Positions 6,000 to 12,171 of a DNA stretch of 12,764 nucleotides are shown here, piece after piece. Every line of letters begins with the position of its first letter. Within the stretch, counting starts at the first letter, position 1. Location: assembly GCA_028281205.1 (NCBI GenBank), contig JANQKJ010000094.1, positions 1-12,764 of the forward strand. Reading direction: 5' to 3'. The DNA is from Gammaproteobacteria bacterium. GTDB taxonomy: Bacteria; Pseudomonadota; Gammaproteobacteria; UBA4575. The notes below the pieces were generated by a model. That model was given only the letters and a program-made list of their open reading frames with translations, was not told the origin of the DNA and ran no database searches. Position numbers and translations under genes: made by a program.

Positions 6000-6338
6000 A
6001 TGTCATGTTCTAACACTCACTCACACCCCGAGCATACTCATGGAGCTGGCTGCGGTCATACAGCGGTCCGTCATAATGGACATGTTGATTACGTTCACGA
6101 TGGTCATTTGCATCACCCGCATGGAGATCACTGTGATGAACATATAATTGAGGTTAGCAGTGCTAACCCTGATGAATGCAATCCAATAACTGCCTGCGCA
6201 GACCACATACATGGACCTGACTGTGGTCATGAAGCCATACCTCATGGTGACCATGTCGATTACATAGTTAATGGGCGCTTACATCACCCACATGGTGATC
6301 ATTGTGATGACCATGGCCCTATTGAAATTGTGGGCTAA
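6000..6338 (+). CDS. His/Cys-rich duplicated metal-binding protein
   Basis: A 112-residue protein with 24 histidines and 7 cysteines and no signal peptide, so probably a cytoplasmic metal-binding or metal-buffering protein; zinc, nickel, cobalt and copper are all possible. It is built from two copies of a 35-residue unit, at residues 14-48 and 71-105, identical at 23 positions. Each unit has an HG-x2-CGH start, a central HVDY, and an LHHPHGDHCD end. GGAGG at 5988-5992 stands 7 nt before the ATG. The start codon overlaps an ATGTAA start-stop pair (5995-6000). No metal transporter or metalloregulator is adjacent. I have seen similar His-rich proteins annotated as hypothetical, but I know no assigned function. 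Confidence 0.85.
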   Translation: MSCSNTHSHPEHTHGAGCGHTAVRHNGHVDYVHDGHLHHPHGDHCDEHIIEVSSANPDECNPITACADHIHGPDCGHEAIPHGDHVDYIVNGRLHHPHGDHCDDHGPIEIVG

Positions 6339-6377
6339 TAAGAATTAATTGAGTTAACGCTCGATAGGAGTAAAGTT

Positions 6378-6430
6378 TAATCTAGACGCTTTGAACTAAA
6401 TATAAGCTCTGGCTAGATATTTCTAGATTA
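6378..6430 (+). terminator. Weak inverted repeats after the His-rich gene
   Basis: TAATCTAGA (6378-6386) can pair with TCTAGATTA (6422-6430). Alternatively CTAGA (6413-6417) pairs with TCTAG (6422-6426) around a TATT loop. A short T-rich stretch follows. It could end the His-rich gene transcript, but the stems are AT-rich and weak. Confidence 0.3.
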
Positions 6431-6482
6431 TTATTTTGAAAGTGGCTTATTTATATAGTTTTTTGAGAGTTAACGAAACGTA

Positions 6483-6553
6483 AAAGTGAAGGTACGCGGA
6501 AAGAGCTGATGCAATCCTACAACGAATACTCGTTGATTGTACCTTCATGCTTT
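6483..6553 (-). ncRNA. Candidate structured RNA or long terminator-like fold, minus strand
   Basis: TGAAGGTAC (6487-6495) and GTACCTTCA (6539-6547) are perfect 9-bp inverted repeats, extended by AAAG (6483-6486) with CTTT (6550-6553) across a 2-nt bulge. Nested inside, CAACGA (6520-6525) and TCGTTG (6530-6535) form a perfect hairpin with a 4-nt loop, and CAAT (6512-6515) pairs with ATTG (6536-6539). The minus-strand reading is preferred because it follows the small ORF and ends in CTTTTACGTTTC, weakly U-rich. The same repeats would also fold on the plus strand. Transcription is not shown. Confidence 0.4.
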
Positions 6554-6581
6554 ACTATTCCCTTCAAAGTCGAATGAATAC

Positions 6582-6626
6582 TCAGTCGAAGTAGAAAGGA
6601 AGGATAGTCATAGCACATACAGACAT
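6582..6626 (-). CDS. Candidate 14-residue leader peptide with near-perfect Shine-Dalgarno
   Basis: The minus strand reads ATG at 6626-6624, then 14 codons encoding MSVCAMTILPFYFD, and TGA. The 11 nt directly before the ATG (plus-strand 6627-6637) are AGGAGGTGATC, which is complementary to the 3' tail of 16S rRNA over its full length; GGAGG is 5 nt from the ATG. No other gene in the window has such a strong site. The peptide contains one cysteine and a hydrophobic-aromatic end. A possible promoter, TTGCAA-N17-TAGATT, lies upstream on the same strand. Downstream are strong inverted repeats. It may be a regulatory leader, a dual-function small RNA or a micropeptide. I do not recognise the peptide. 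Confidence 0.42.
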   Translation of the reverse strand: MSVCAMTILPFYFD

Positions 6627-6793
6627 GATCACCTCCTCCTATTTGTTAGTACATCAACAATCTAATCTTTATTTTAGTGACTTGCAAGAGTTGAATATGA
6701 GTTTGATTCGCTGGCGCAACACAAGCATTCCAAGTAATACTTAAAAACCACAGTTTTTACTGAAGTAAGTTTTTCAAAAATAGGAGCGTTACT

Positions 6794-7234
6794 ATGACAT
6801 CTAAATCAACTGCGTTGTTATTGGGTGGCTTTTTGCCTGCACTTATTTATGGAGGGTCGGCGATATTCCAGAAAATGAGTACCAGTCTTGGTATCAGCTT
6901 GTCTGCATATCTGGTGGCTACCGGCATTGGCATCGCGCTTGTTGGCTTGGGCTATAACTTGTTTGACAATTCGTTTGCATTTTCCGTCAAGTCCGGGCTT
7001 TATGCCGGCGCATTTGGGTTGACCTGGGGAATTGCCACAGGACTTGTAGCTTATACGTTGCTTAATTTTGAGGTGCCTATTTCGCAGCTAGTACCGTTAT
7101 ATAATATGAATACCTTGGTAGCCGTGTTGTTGGCCTTGGTGATTTTTAGTGAATGGAAAGACCTGCATACTATTAAGTTATTGACAGGTTCTGCACTTAT
7201 AGTTGCGGGTGCTATTTTAGTGGCAAATTCGTAG
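6794..7234 (+). CDS. Half-size EamA/DMT-superfamily membrane protein
   Basis: A 146-residue inner-membrane protein with about five hydrophobic segments (roughly 6-27, 33-57, 63-89, 95-117 and 127-145). This is one EamA repeat rather than the usual ten-helix pair, so it would have to dimerise to transport. EamA-like features are the PISQLVPLYNMN stretch at about 94-105, a glutamate after the fourth helix (SEWK), and a Gly/Ala-rich last helix. It resembles small COG2510-type membrane proteins; substrate unknown. TAGGAG 7 nt before the ATG is a good ribosome site. The next gene starts 73 bp downstream on the same strand. GC content appears higher than in the neighbouring intergenic DNA, as expected for coding sequence. 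Confidence 0.85.
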   Translation: MTSKSTALLLGGFLPALIYGGSAIFQKMSTSLGISLSAYLVATGIGIALVGLGYNLFDNSFAFSVKSGLYAGAFGLTWGIATGLVAYTLLNFEVPISQLVPLYNMNTLVAVLLALVIFSEWKDLHTIKLLTGSALIVAGAILVANS

Positions 7235-7307
7235 AATAGTCTTACATTTTTATAAGTAACATAATAATACACGAGGGCTTTAGGTTCAGTGTAATAAGGT
7301 GAACTAT

Positions 7308-7706
7308 ATGACATCAGCAACAGACGCAGTAAAAACTTACTTTGATGCATGGAATGAGCATAGTACTCAAGCCATTCTTGATTCACTTACAGCTGATGGT
7401 ACTTATAGCGACCCTGTGGGTGGAGAGAATTTATCAGGCCAAGTCTATGCGGATTACGCCAGCTCATTATTCTCGGCTTTTCCTGATCTTAGTCTGGAAT
7501 TAATCAGTAACACAGTCGCAAGTAATGGCATAGTTGCTGCGCCGTGGTTGTTACTTGGTACCCATCAAGGGGCAGTGGGTGATTACGCCCCCACTGGACG
7601 TTCCATCGAACTTCCAGGTTGCGATTTTATTACGGTTGAAAATGGGAAGGTTAAAAAAGTAATAGGATATTTTGACCCAGAATACTTATTCGCACAGTTG
7701 AAGTAG
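7308..7706 (+). CDS. SnoaL/NTF2-like protein
   Basis: A 132-residue cytoplasmic protein of the NTF2-like superfamily, SnoaL-like branch (polyketide cyclase/ester cyclase fold). It starts with a typical helix (YFDAWNEH, 11-18), then the DGTYSDPVGG strand around residues 30-39, and ends with PTGRSIELPG and a VENGKV-x2-VIGYFD segment. The fold forms a conical pocket that binds or turns over small molecules; the ligand is unknown. I chose the ATG at 7308. An in-frame GTG at 7299 would overlap the Shine-Dalgarno AAGG (7296-7299), which is placed 8 nt from the ATG. The gene lies behind the EamA protein and may be cotranscribed with it. Confidence 0.85.
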   Translation: MTSATDAVKTYFDAWNEHSTQAILDSLTADGTYSDPVGGENLSGQVYADYASSLFSAFPDLSLELISNTVASNGIVAAPWLLLGTHQGAVGDYAPTGRSIELPGCDFITVENGKVKKVIGYFDPEYLFAQLK

Positions 7707-7740
7707 GAAATTACTTAACTAAATAGCTAGTTTAAAATTA

Positions 7741-7818
7741 TTACCCGACCATAGCTATAGTAATTGCGAATATTACTAAGGCGACTACTGTGTATGCAAA
7801 CAATGTGCTATCTTTCAT
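7741..7818 (-). CDS. 25-residue single-span membrane protein
   Basis: The minus strand reads ATG at 7818-7816, 25 codons and TAA. The peptide starts MKDSTLFAY, then runs through a continuous hydrophobic stretch (about residues 9-24, VVALVIFAITIAMV) and ends in Gly. AAAGGAG at 7830-7824 is a full-strength Shine-Dalgarno 5 nt before the ATG. Such length, one helix and a polar N-terminus are typical of small regulatory or stabilising subunits of membrane complexes, but no partner is recognisable nearby. It faces the SnoaL gene (35 bp away) and lies 165 bp downstream of the DsbA-like gene on the same strand. Its ribosome site overlaps the stop codon of a 7-codon upstream ORF. Confidence 0.65.
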   Translation of the reverse strand: MKDSTLFAYTVVALVIFAITIAMVG

Positions 7819-7828
7819 ATAGTCTCCT

Positions 7829-7852
7829 TTAGTGTAGTGACGTCCCTGTCAT
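7829..7852 (-). CDS. 7-codon upstream ORF possibly coupled to the 25-residue gene
   Basis: The minus strand reads ATG at 7852-7850, seven codons (MTGTSLH) and TAA. The TAA shares two bases with the AAAGGAG of the next gene. AGGAG lies about 10 nt upstream, with an AGGG nearer. The arrangement would let ribosomes finishing this ORF reinitiate at the membrane-protein start. Such a short frame can arise by chance. Confidence 0.3.
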   Translation of the reverse strand: MTGTSLH

Positions 7853-7983
7853 GTGTCCCTTTCTCCTATTTGTATGACCAAAATAGTGTTAGAAAGTTCT
7901 AATATTTGCGCTGTACACAGCAATATCGATAAGTTCTGTTGACTTGTATTCATCAAGTGTTTTGCAAGTAATGGTTGTGCTAG

Positions 7984-8646
7984 CTAACACCAGCTTGCTT
8001 CGTTTAAAGGTTGTTTGAGTAACTCATCGATATTGGTCTGTAATACTCGATAACCTACATTACCAAATAGTATTTGTCTGCCTTCATTCATAACAAAACA
8101 TGGGCTGCCTTTGATGCCATAGTCTTTGGCATTTTGATAATCGCTCATCAGAGCTGCCATCGCTTCGCCACACACAATGGCGTCTTGTATTTTGTTCACA
8201 TCAAGGGCTTTATTTTTTGCAAGAGAATAAATAATGTCTAGGTTGCTGATATCTTTAGCTTCGACAAAAAATGCACTTCGTAGTGCGGACGTAAAATCAG
8301 TAGCCTGTATGATACTGTGTGTAAGTTCAACTGCTTTAATCGCCAGGTGGGCATTGGCAGATGTTGTTGGACGCGTATGCTGCCATACTTTGTCGCTTAC
8401 TGTGGCCGACTCATAGGGCTCTGCTGATTTTACTACATGGTCTCCAAAGCCTTCATAGTAACCTTTGTCTGCCCATTGTGTTTCTATGCGTGTTTTAGTA
8501 TCACCAAAGATGTCGATGAATTGATAGCGGATATCGATTTTATCTTTGAAATAGTTATTTAATTCGTCAACTCTGCGTTGAGAAATCCATGCCCATACAC
8601 ATAGTATGTCTGAGAAATAATCAATCTTAATAAGTTTGCTTTGCAT
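7984..8646 (-). CDS. DsbA-superfamily protein with single-cysteine active site (HCCA isomerase/FrnE-like)
   Basis: A 220-residue thioredoxin-fold protein with a helical insertion, of the DsbA/2-hydroxychromene-2-carboxylate isomerase/GST-kappa group. It has no signal peptide and is probably cytoplasmic. The N-terminal motif SDILCVWAW keeps only C16; the usual DsbA/FrnE form is C-P-W-C. The cis-proline loop GSPCF is present with P182. Loss of the second cysteine points away from disulfide exchange by a dithiol mechanism and towards a glutathione-dependent isomerase/transferase or a monothiol role. Other cysteines are C159, C183 and the C-terminal residue C220. No Shine-Dalgarno is visible before the ATG. 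The neighbours do not identify a substrate. Confidence 0.82.
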   Translation of the reverse strand: MQSKLIKIDYFSDILCVWAWISQRRVDELNNYFKDKIDIRYQFIDIFGDTKTRIETQWADKGYYEGFGDHVVKSAEPYESATVSDKVWQHTRPTTSANAHLAIKAVELTHSIIQATDFTSALRSAFFVEAKDISNLDIIYSLAKNKALDVNKIQDAIVCGEAMAALMSDYQNAKDYGIKGSPCFVMNEGRQILFGNVGYRVLQTNIDELLKQPLNEASWC

Positions 8647-8803
8647 GTTTTAGTGTAATTAACATTATATATAATTAGTTTATCCTAAGACGTGGTTTGT
8701 TCGGAAATTTATTTAAGGGTCTACGAGACCTGGACAAAAATAATACTACATCTGAATTTTTGCTAAGCTAATACTCATGAGTTATGCAGCATTATAGGTA
8801 AGA

Positions 8804-10195
8804 GTGTTTCAGCAAAATACCGTTTTTGTAGATATTGAAACCACTGGAGGTAACGCGACCTGGGATCGCATTACTGAGGTGGCTATTCTTACTATGCATC
8901 AGGGTGAATTGGTGTCGGAATGGAGCACTTTAGTCAACCCACAAACGTCTATTCCGCAATCGATCCAATCTCTCACCGGTATCAATAACGAAATGGTGAT
9001 GGATCAGCCTTCTTTTGAAGCAATACATAAAGACCTCTATGAACGTTTGGAGGGAAAAGTATTTGTTGCCCATAATGCACGTTTTGACTATGGCTTTTTG
9101 AAAAATGAATTTAGTCGCTGTGGCAGAACATTTCGGTCGCCAGTCTTGTGTACAGTTAAGCTATCACGCAATTTATTCCCAGAATTTAAGCGCCATAATC
9201 TCGATAGCATTATGCAGCGACATTCCTTGCAATGCAGTGCGCGCCACCGTGCGATGGGTGATGCACGAGTGCTGTTTGATTTTATGAAAACGATTTACGC
9301 AACGTTGGCTCCTGAGCATATCGAGCAAGTTATTCAACGATTACTCAAACGTCCAAGCTTGCCAAAAAGAATTAGCGAAGATGATATCGATGCATTGCCG
9401 GAAAGTTCTGGTGTATATATTTTTTATGATGAAAAAAATACACCGTTATATATCGGTAAAAGTAAAAATATACGTGAACGTGTATTGTCGCACTTTGCAA
9501 GTGATTACCGCTCAGGTAAAGAAATGAATATCGCACAAAATATAGCATCAATTGGGCATATTCAAACTGCTGGAGAACTTGGTGCATTATTGCAAGAAGC
9601 ACGTATGATCAAGAGTCAATTACCGATATATAATCGCCGTCTACGTCGCTATGATAGTTTGTATACGATTGAATGGAATCCATCGGAAAGTACGAGTCCT
9701 AAAATAATCAATGAGCATGAACTCGACCCAGCAGATATGCAAAATCACTTCGGTTTATTCAAATCCAAAAAAGCTGCTAAGGACACCTTGAGAAAACTTG
9801 CGAAAGAAAATCAGCTATGTGAAAAAAATTTAGGTCTTGAAAAAGGCGGGGGTGCTTGTTTCGCTTATCAGCTTAAAAATTGCAAGGGCGTATGTGCAGG
9901 AGAGGAGCCATTATTGCAACATAACATTCGTATGTTGGAGGCTATGCAACCTTTAAAAAATAAATCCTGGCCATTTGAGGGGCGTATTGGGATTCGTGAG
10001 AAATCTGTGCATACAAAATGGATTGATGTTCATATCTTTGAAAACTGGTGCTATCTTGGCACTGCTCACAATGAAATACAACTAAATCAACTCAGCTTAT
10101 TTGAAAACGAATATAAAATATTCGACCTAGATACATATAAAATACTACTACGCTATTTGCGTCAGAATAAGCAGCCTGACATTATTTATTCGTAA
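8804..10195 (+). CDS. DnaQ-like 3'-5' exonuclease fused to GIY-YIG (UvrC/Cho-like) nuclease
   Basis: A 463-residue DNA-repair-type fusion. The N-terminal DEDDh exonuclease (about 5-165) has DIETTG with D10 and E12, AHNARFD with D95, and H148/D153 in HRAMGDAR. The GIY-YIG domain (about 198-285) has GVYIF and LYIG at 203-218, R226 and the catalytic E266 in LLQEAR. After it come four cysteines, C339, C352, C360 and C364, placed like the UvrC cysteine cluster that can bind Fe-S. A C-terminal part of about 90 residues follows. This architecture is known in proteobacteria; both nucleases appear intact, so cleavage followed by trimming of DNA is plausible. The start is GTG at 8804: an in-frame TAG lies at 8795-8797, and TAGG precedes by 5 nt. 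Confidence 0.9.
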   Translation: MFQQNTVFVDIETTGGNATWDRITEVAILTMHQGELVSEWSTLVNPQTSIPQSIQSLTGINNEMVMDQPSFEAIHKDLYERLEGKVFVAHNARFDYGFLKNEFSRCGRTFRSPVLCTVKLSRNLFPEFKRHNLDSIMQRHSLQCSARHRAMGDARVLFDFMKTIYATLAPEHIEQVIQRLLKRPSLPKRISEDDIDALPESSGVYIFYDEKNTPLYIGKSKNIRERVLSHFASDYRSGKEMNIAQNIASIGHIQTAGELGALLQEARMIKSQLPIYNRRLRRYDSLYTIEWNPSESTSPKIINEHELDPADMQNHFGLFKSKKAAKDTLRKLAKENQLCEKNLGLEKGGGACFAYQLKNCKGVCAGEEPLLQHNIRMLEAMQPLKNKSWPFEGRIGIREKSVHTKWIDVHIFENWCYLGTAHNEIQLNQLSLFENEYKIFDLDTYKILLRYLRQNKQPDIIYS

Positions 10196-10247
10196 TTTTT
10201 ATTATAAATAAACTGCAAGCCAGTATGTCATCTAGCTATTAATTGAA

Positions 10248-10279
10248 AAAGCCAACTTTATAGCGTTGGCTTTATTTTT
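10248..10279. terminator. Bidirectional Rho-independent terminator
   Basis: AAAGCCAAC (10248-10256) pairs perfectly with GTTGGCTTT (10265-10273) around an 8-nt loop. On the plus strand ATTTTTG follows; on the minus strand the A-run before the stem provides TTTTTC. It lies between the convergent exonuclease and cytochrome P460 genes and can end both. Confidence 0.88.
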
Positions 10280-10327
10280 GCGTACAGTCAGATTTTCTAG
10301 GGTCTATATATTTTACGTTATGAAATG

Positions 10328-10816
10328 CTAGTCTCTCCATTTGCTAAATACATAATCCTTGCTTTTCTGTGATGTGTGACATGCGTAGCATGCTTCTTTA
10401 GCATTGTTACCTACTAAAGGCTTGCTTGCGTTGCCTGCATCAAATCCTTCAAATCCCCAGCCTGACGTGGAAGTAAATTTTTTTGAGTCTTTTACCATAA
10501 CACCAAGGACTTTTCGTTGTTTTTCTGTAATTGTGTTATCTGTATTTAATGCTTCTAGTAAATCAAATATGATAATGGAACCATCCGGGAATAATCCTTC
10601 TTTATAGCCTTGTAATGCCAGATCGTTTGCATAAATATGGTGTATACCACCAAACGAAGCATGTAGTGGATGTCCCTCTTGTATGACCATGCTTTTAACG
10701 TGCGTCCAATACCGGTAGTCATGCGGGTAATCGATAGACGAATCCGCTTGGGCGATAGCGATGGTAATAATTAAAGCAAGTATACTTTTTGCAGCACTTG
10801 AAATTAAATATGGCAT
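10328..10816 (-). CDS. Cytochrome P460-family c-type haem protein
   Basis: A 162-residue exported haem protein. Residues 1-24 form a signal peptide ending near QAD. The C-terminal CYACH motif (143-147) is the c-type haem attachment site with H147 as ligand. The body has P460-family features: HPLHASFGGIHHIYAN (49-64), FPDGS (76-80), KVLGVMVKD (102-110) and SGWGFEGF (118-125). Family members oxidise hydroxylamine or bind NO (cytochrome c'-beta). Which applies depends on a cross-linking lysine and on the distal pocket, which I cannot assign here. An AGGAG site 7 nt before the ATG is good. The gene is divergent from an HxlR regulator and shares a terminator with the upstream exonuclease. Confidence 0.9.
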   Translation of the reverse strand: MPYLISSAAKSILALIITIAIAQADSSIDYPHDYRYWTHVKSMVIQEGHPLHASFGGIHHIYANDLALQGYKEGLFPDGSIIIFDLLEALNTDNTITEKQRKVLGVMVKDSKKFTSTSGWGFEGFDAGNASKPLVGNNAKEACYACHTSQKSKDYVFSKWRD

Positions 10817-10881
10817 TGTTAGTCTCCTGTTTATGCATTAGATTTAGCCTTAAAGTAGGTTTAATTTTTACTGCTAACAAG

Positions 10882-10910
10882 TAAGTACTTTTTAGTCAGA
10901 TAGGTACTTA
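10882..10910. promoter_or_regulatory. Inverted repeat in the P460/HxlR divergent promoter region (candidate HxlR operator)
   Basis: TAAGTAC (10882-10888) and GTACTTA (10904-10910) are perfect 7-bp inverted repeats separated by 15 nt. They lie 12 nt before the HxlR start codon and about 66 nt from the P460 start. AAGTAC-type half-sites of this kind are common for HxlR-family proteins, so autoregulation and control of P460 are likely. Confidence 0.6.
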
Positions 10911-10922
10911 ATGGTGTAAATT

Positions 10923-11246
10923 ATGGAAAACCAAGGTAAAAAAAATACCTCACATACAACAGTGTCACGTATGGTAGAGGATATTATTGGGTGTAAATGG
11001 TCTCTTTCTGTTATTGAAGCCGTTAAAAATGACATTGTTCGTCCAGGCGAGATTCAGCGTTCAATTGAAGGTATTTCAACCAAGGTATTAAATGAGCGCT
11101 TTAATAAAATGTTGCGCTATGGGATTATGAAAAAAACGATTTACCCAGAAGTGCCGCCTAGAGTCGAGTATAAGCTGACTGAATTTGGTAAAAAGTTTGT
11201 TGTTATACTTAACCAGATAGATCAGCTACAAAGTGAAATTGAATAA
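10923..11246 (+). CDS. HxlR-family winged-helix regulator
   Basis: A 107-residue HxlR-type (MarR-like fold) DNA-binding protein. The family pattern is clear: IIGCKWSLSVIEA (21-33), GEIQRSIEGISTKVLNERF (about 42-60), then the wing with PPRVEYKLTEFG. C24, next to KW in the N-terminal helix, is its only cysteine and a possible thiol sensor, as in HypR/YodB-type regulators, although those use other positions. The protein probably binds the inverted repeat directly upstream of its own gene, and so may control cytochrome P460 in the opposite direction. The Shine-Dalgarno is weak (GGTG). DUF1801, SirB2 and cytochrome b561 follow on the same strand at short spacing, probably as one transcript. Confidence 0.92.
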   Translation: MENQGKKNTSHTTVSRMVEDIIGCKWSLSVIEAVKNDIVRPGEIQRSIEGISTKVLNERFNKMLRYGIMKKTIYPEVPPRVEYKLTEFGKKFVVILNQIDQLQSEIE

Positions 11247-11258
11247 TTCAATCCTATT

Positions 11259-11693
11259 ATGGCAAATAAGATACAGTTAAAAACTTCAAAGAATAAAGCC
11301 AGTGTTTCAGTATTCTTAAATGCTGTTGAAGACGACGGTTTGCGTAAAGATTGTAAGCAGTTATTAAAGGTATTTAAACAAGCCACAGGACTTAGCCCGA
11401 AGATGTGGGGTGATAAAATTATTGGTTTTGGTGAGTATACCTATTACCGCACCAACGGTGATGAAGGTCAGTTTATGGCAGCTGGGTTCAGTCCGCGCAA
11501 AAGTGGGCCGACTTTATACATTATGCCTGGCTATTCTGACTATAGCCTGTTACTAAAAAAACTGGGGCCGCATAAACTTGGTAAGTCTTGCTTGTATTTA
11601 AAAAGTTTGGAGGGTGTTGACCTGGATGTGGTTGCAAAGTTAATTAAATTGGGTTTGAAAGATTTGAAGAAAAACCATGCAACTAATTATTGA
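11259..11693 (+). CDS. DUF1801-domain protein
   Basis: A 144-residue cytoplasmic protein of the DUF1801 (YdhG/YjbR-like alpha-beta fold) family. Signature blocks are present: MWGDKIIGFGEYTY (49-62), GFSPRKSG (76-83) and LGPHKLGKSCLYLKSL (102-117). The biochemical function of the family is unknown. It begins 12 bp after the HxlR gene, which makes cotranscription very likely. No clear Shine-Dalgarno precedes the ATG, so translation may be coupled to the upstream gene. Length is typical for the family, and no truncation is seen. Confidence 0.9.
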   Translation: MANKIQLKTSKNKASVSVFLNAVEDDGLRKDCKQLLKVFKQATGLSPKMWGDKIIGFGEYTYYRTNGDEGQFMAAGFSPRKSGPTLYIMPGYSDYSLLLKKLGPHKLGKSCLYLKSLEGVDLDVVAKLIKLGLKDLKKNHATNY

Positions 11694-11732
11694 TTAACTA
11701 GCATATAGTAAATAAAACTATAGGTAAAAAAT

Positions 11733-12116
11733 ATGTCTATCTATCTGGTATTGAAATTAATTCATATAGTTACAGCGGTATTATCTATATTAGGTTTTAT
11801 GCTTCGAGGAATATGGATGATGCAATCTTCACCCATGTTAGCTAAGAAGCCAGTTAAAATCATTCCTCATATTAATGACACTTTCTTGCTTGCTTCTGCT
11901 ATTGCGCTTGTGGTCATTACTGCCCAGTATCCTGGTCCGGCCGCATGGATTAATGCAAAAATTATTGGTTTGGTTTTATATATTGTCCTTGGTGTTATTG
12001 CGTTGAAGCGCGGTAAAACTAAAACCATACGGATAATTGCATGGCTCGCCGCTATTGCAGTGTTTGCCTTTATTATGTCAACGGCGTTTAGTAAAACAGT
12101 AGTTCTTCCAATCTAA
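11733..12116 (+). CDS. SirB2-family integral membrane protein
   Basis: A 127-residue inner-membrane protein with four predicted helices (about 4-24, 49-66, 74-91 and 99-117). The SirB2 family pattern is visible: LKLIHIVTAVLSILGFMLRG at the start, the KIIPHINDTFLL segment (42-53) before helix 2, and a short basic loop RGKTKTIR before helix 4. The name derives from an E. coli/Salmonella locus, and the family's molecular role is unknown. It follows DUF1801 by 39 bp and precedes the cytochrome b561 frame by 55 bp, so all may be in one operon. The Shine-Dalgarno is weak (TAGG). Confidence 0.88.
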   Translation: MSIYLVLKLIHIVTAVLSILGFMLRGIWMMQSSPMLAKKPVKIIPHINDTFLLASAIALVVITAQYPGPAAWINAKIIGLVLYIVLGVIALKRGKTKTIRIIAWLAAIAVFAFIMSTAFSKTVVLPI

Positions 12117-12171
12117 GTTCGTAAAAAATTAAACTGTCATAATGCTGACCTAACATTAAAGGTAAGCAAAT

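Larger units (their letters stand above)
6339..6793. other. 455-bp intergenic region with structured minus-strand element
   Basis: No long ORF is present. From left to right it holds the weak repeats after the His-rich gene, a strongly structured block at 6483-6603, a minus-strand 14-codon ORF with an excellent ribosome site (6582-6637), and a 7-bp perfect hairpin TAAAAAC/GTTTTTA at 6742-6759 in the leader of the EamA gene. The main items are listed separately. Confidence 0.7.

Noticed and set aside
6021..6254. Long antisense frame inside the His-rich gene
   Set aside because: It is the complement of repeated His codons, has no ribosome site, and the sense product shows clear family-like duplication.
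6483..6553. tRNA or tmRNA fragment
   Set aside because: The 9-bp stem looks acceptor-like, but there is no T-arm GTTC-type loop, no anticodon arm and no CCA context.
7051..7386. 111-codon minus-strand frame across the EamA/SnoaL junction
   Set aside because: It lies antisense to two genes with good ribosome sites and recognisable folds; its product has no motif.
8717..8731. GGTCT/AGACC hairpin between the DsbA-like and exonuclease genes
   Set aside because: A five-bp stem with no T-run or conserved context; too weak to call a terminator or operator.
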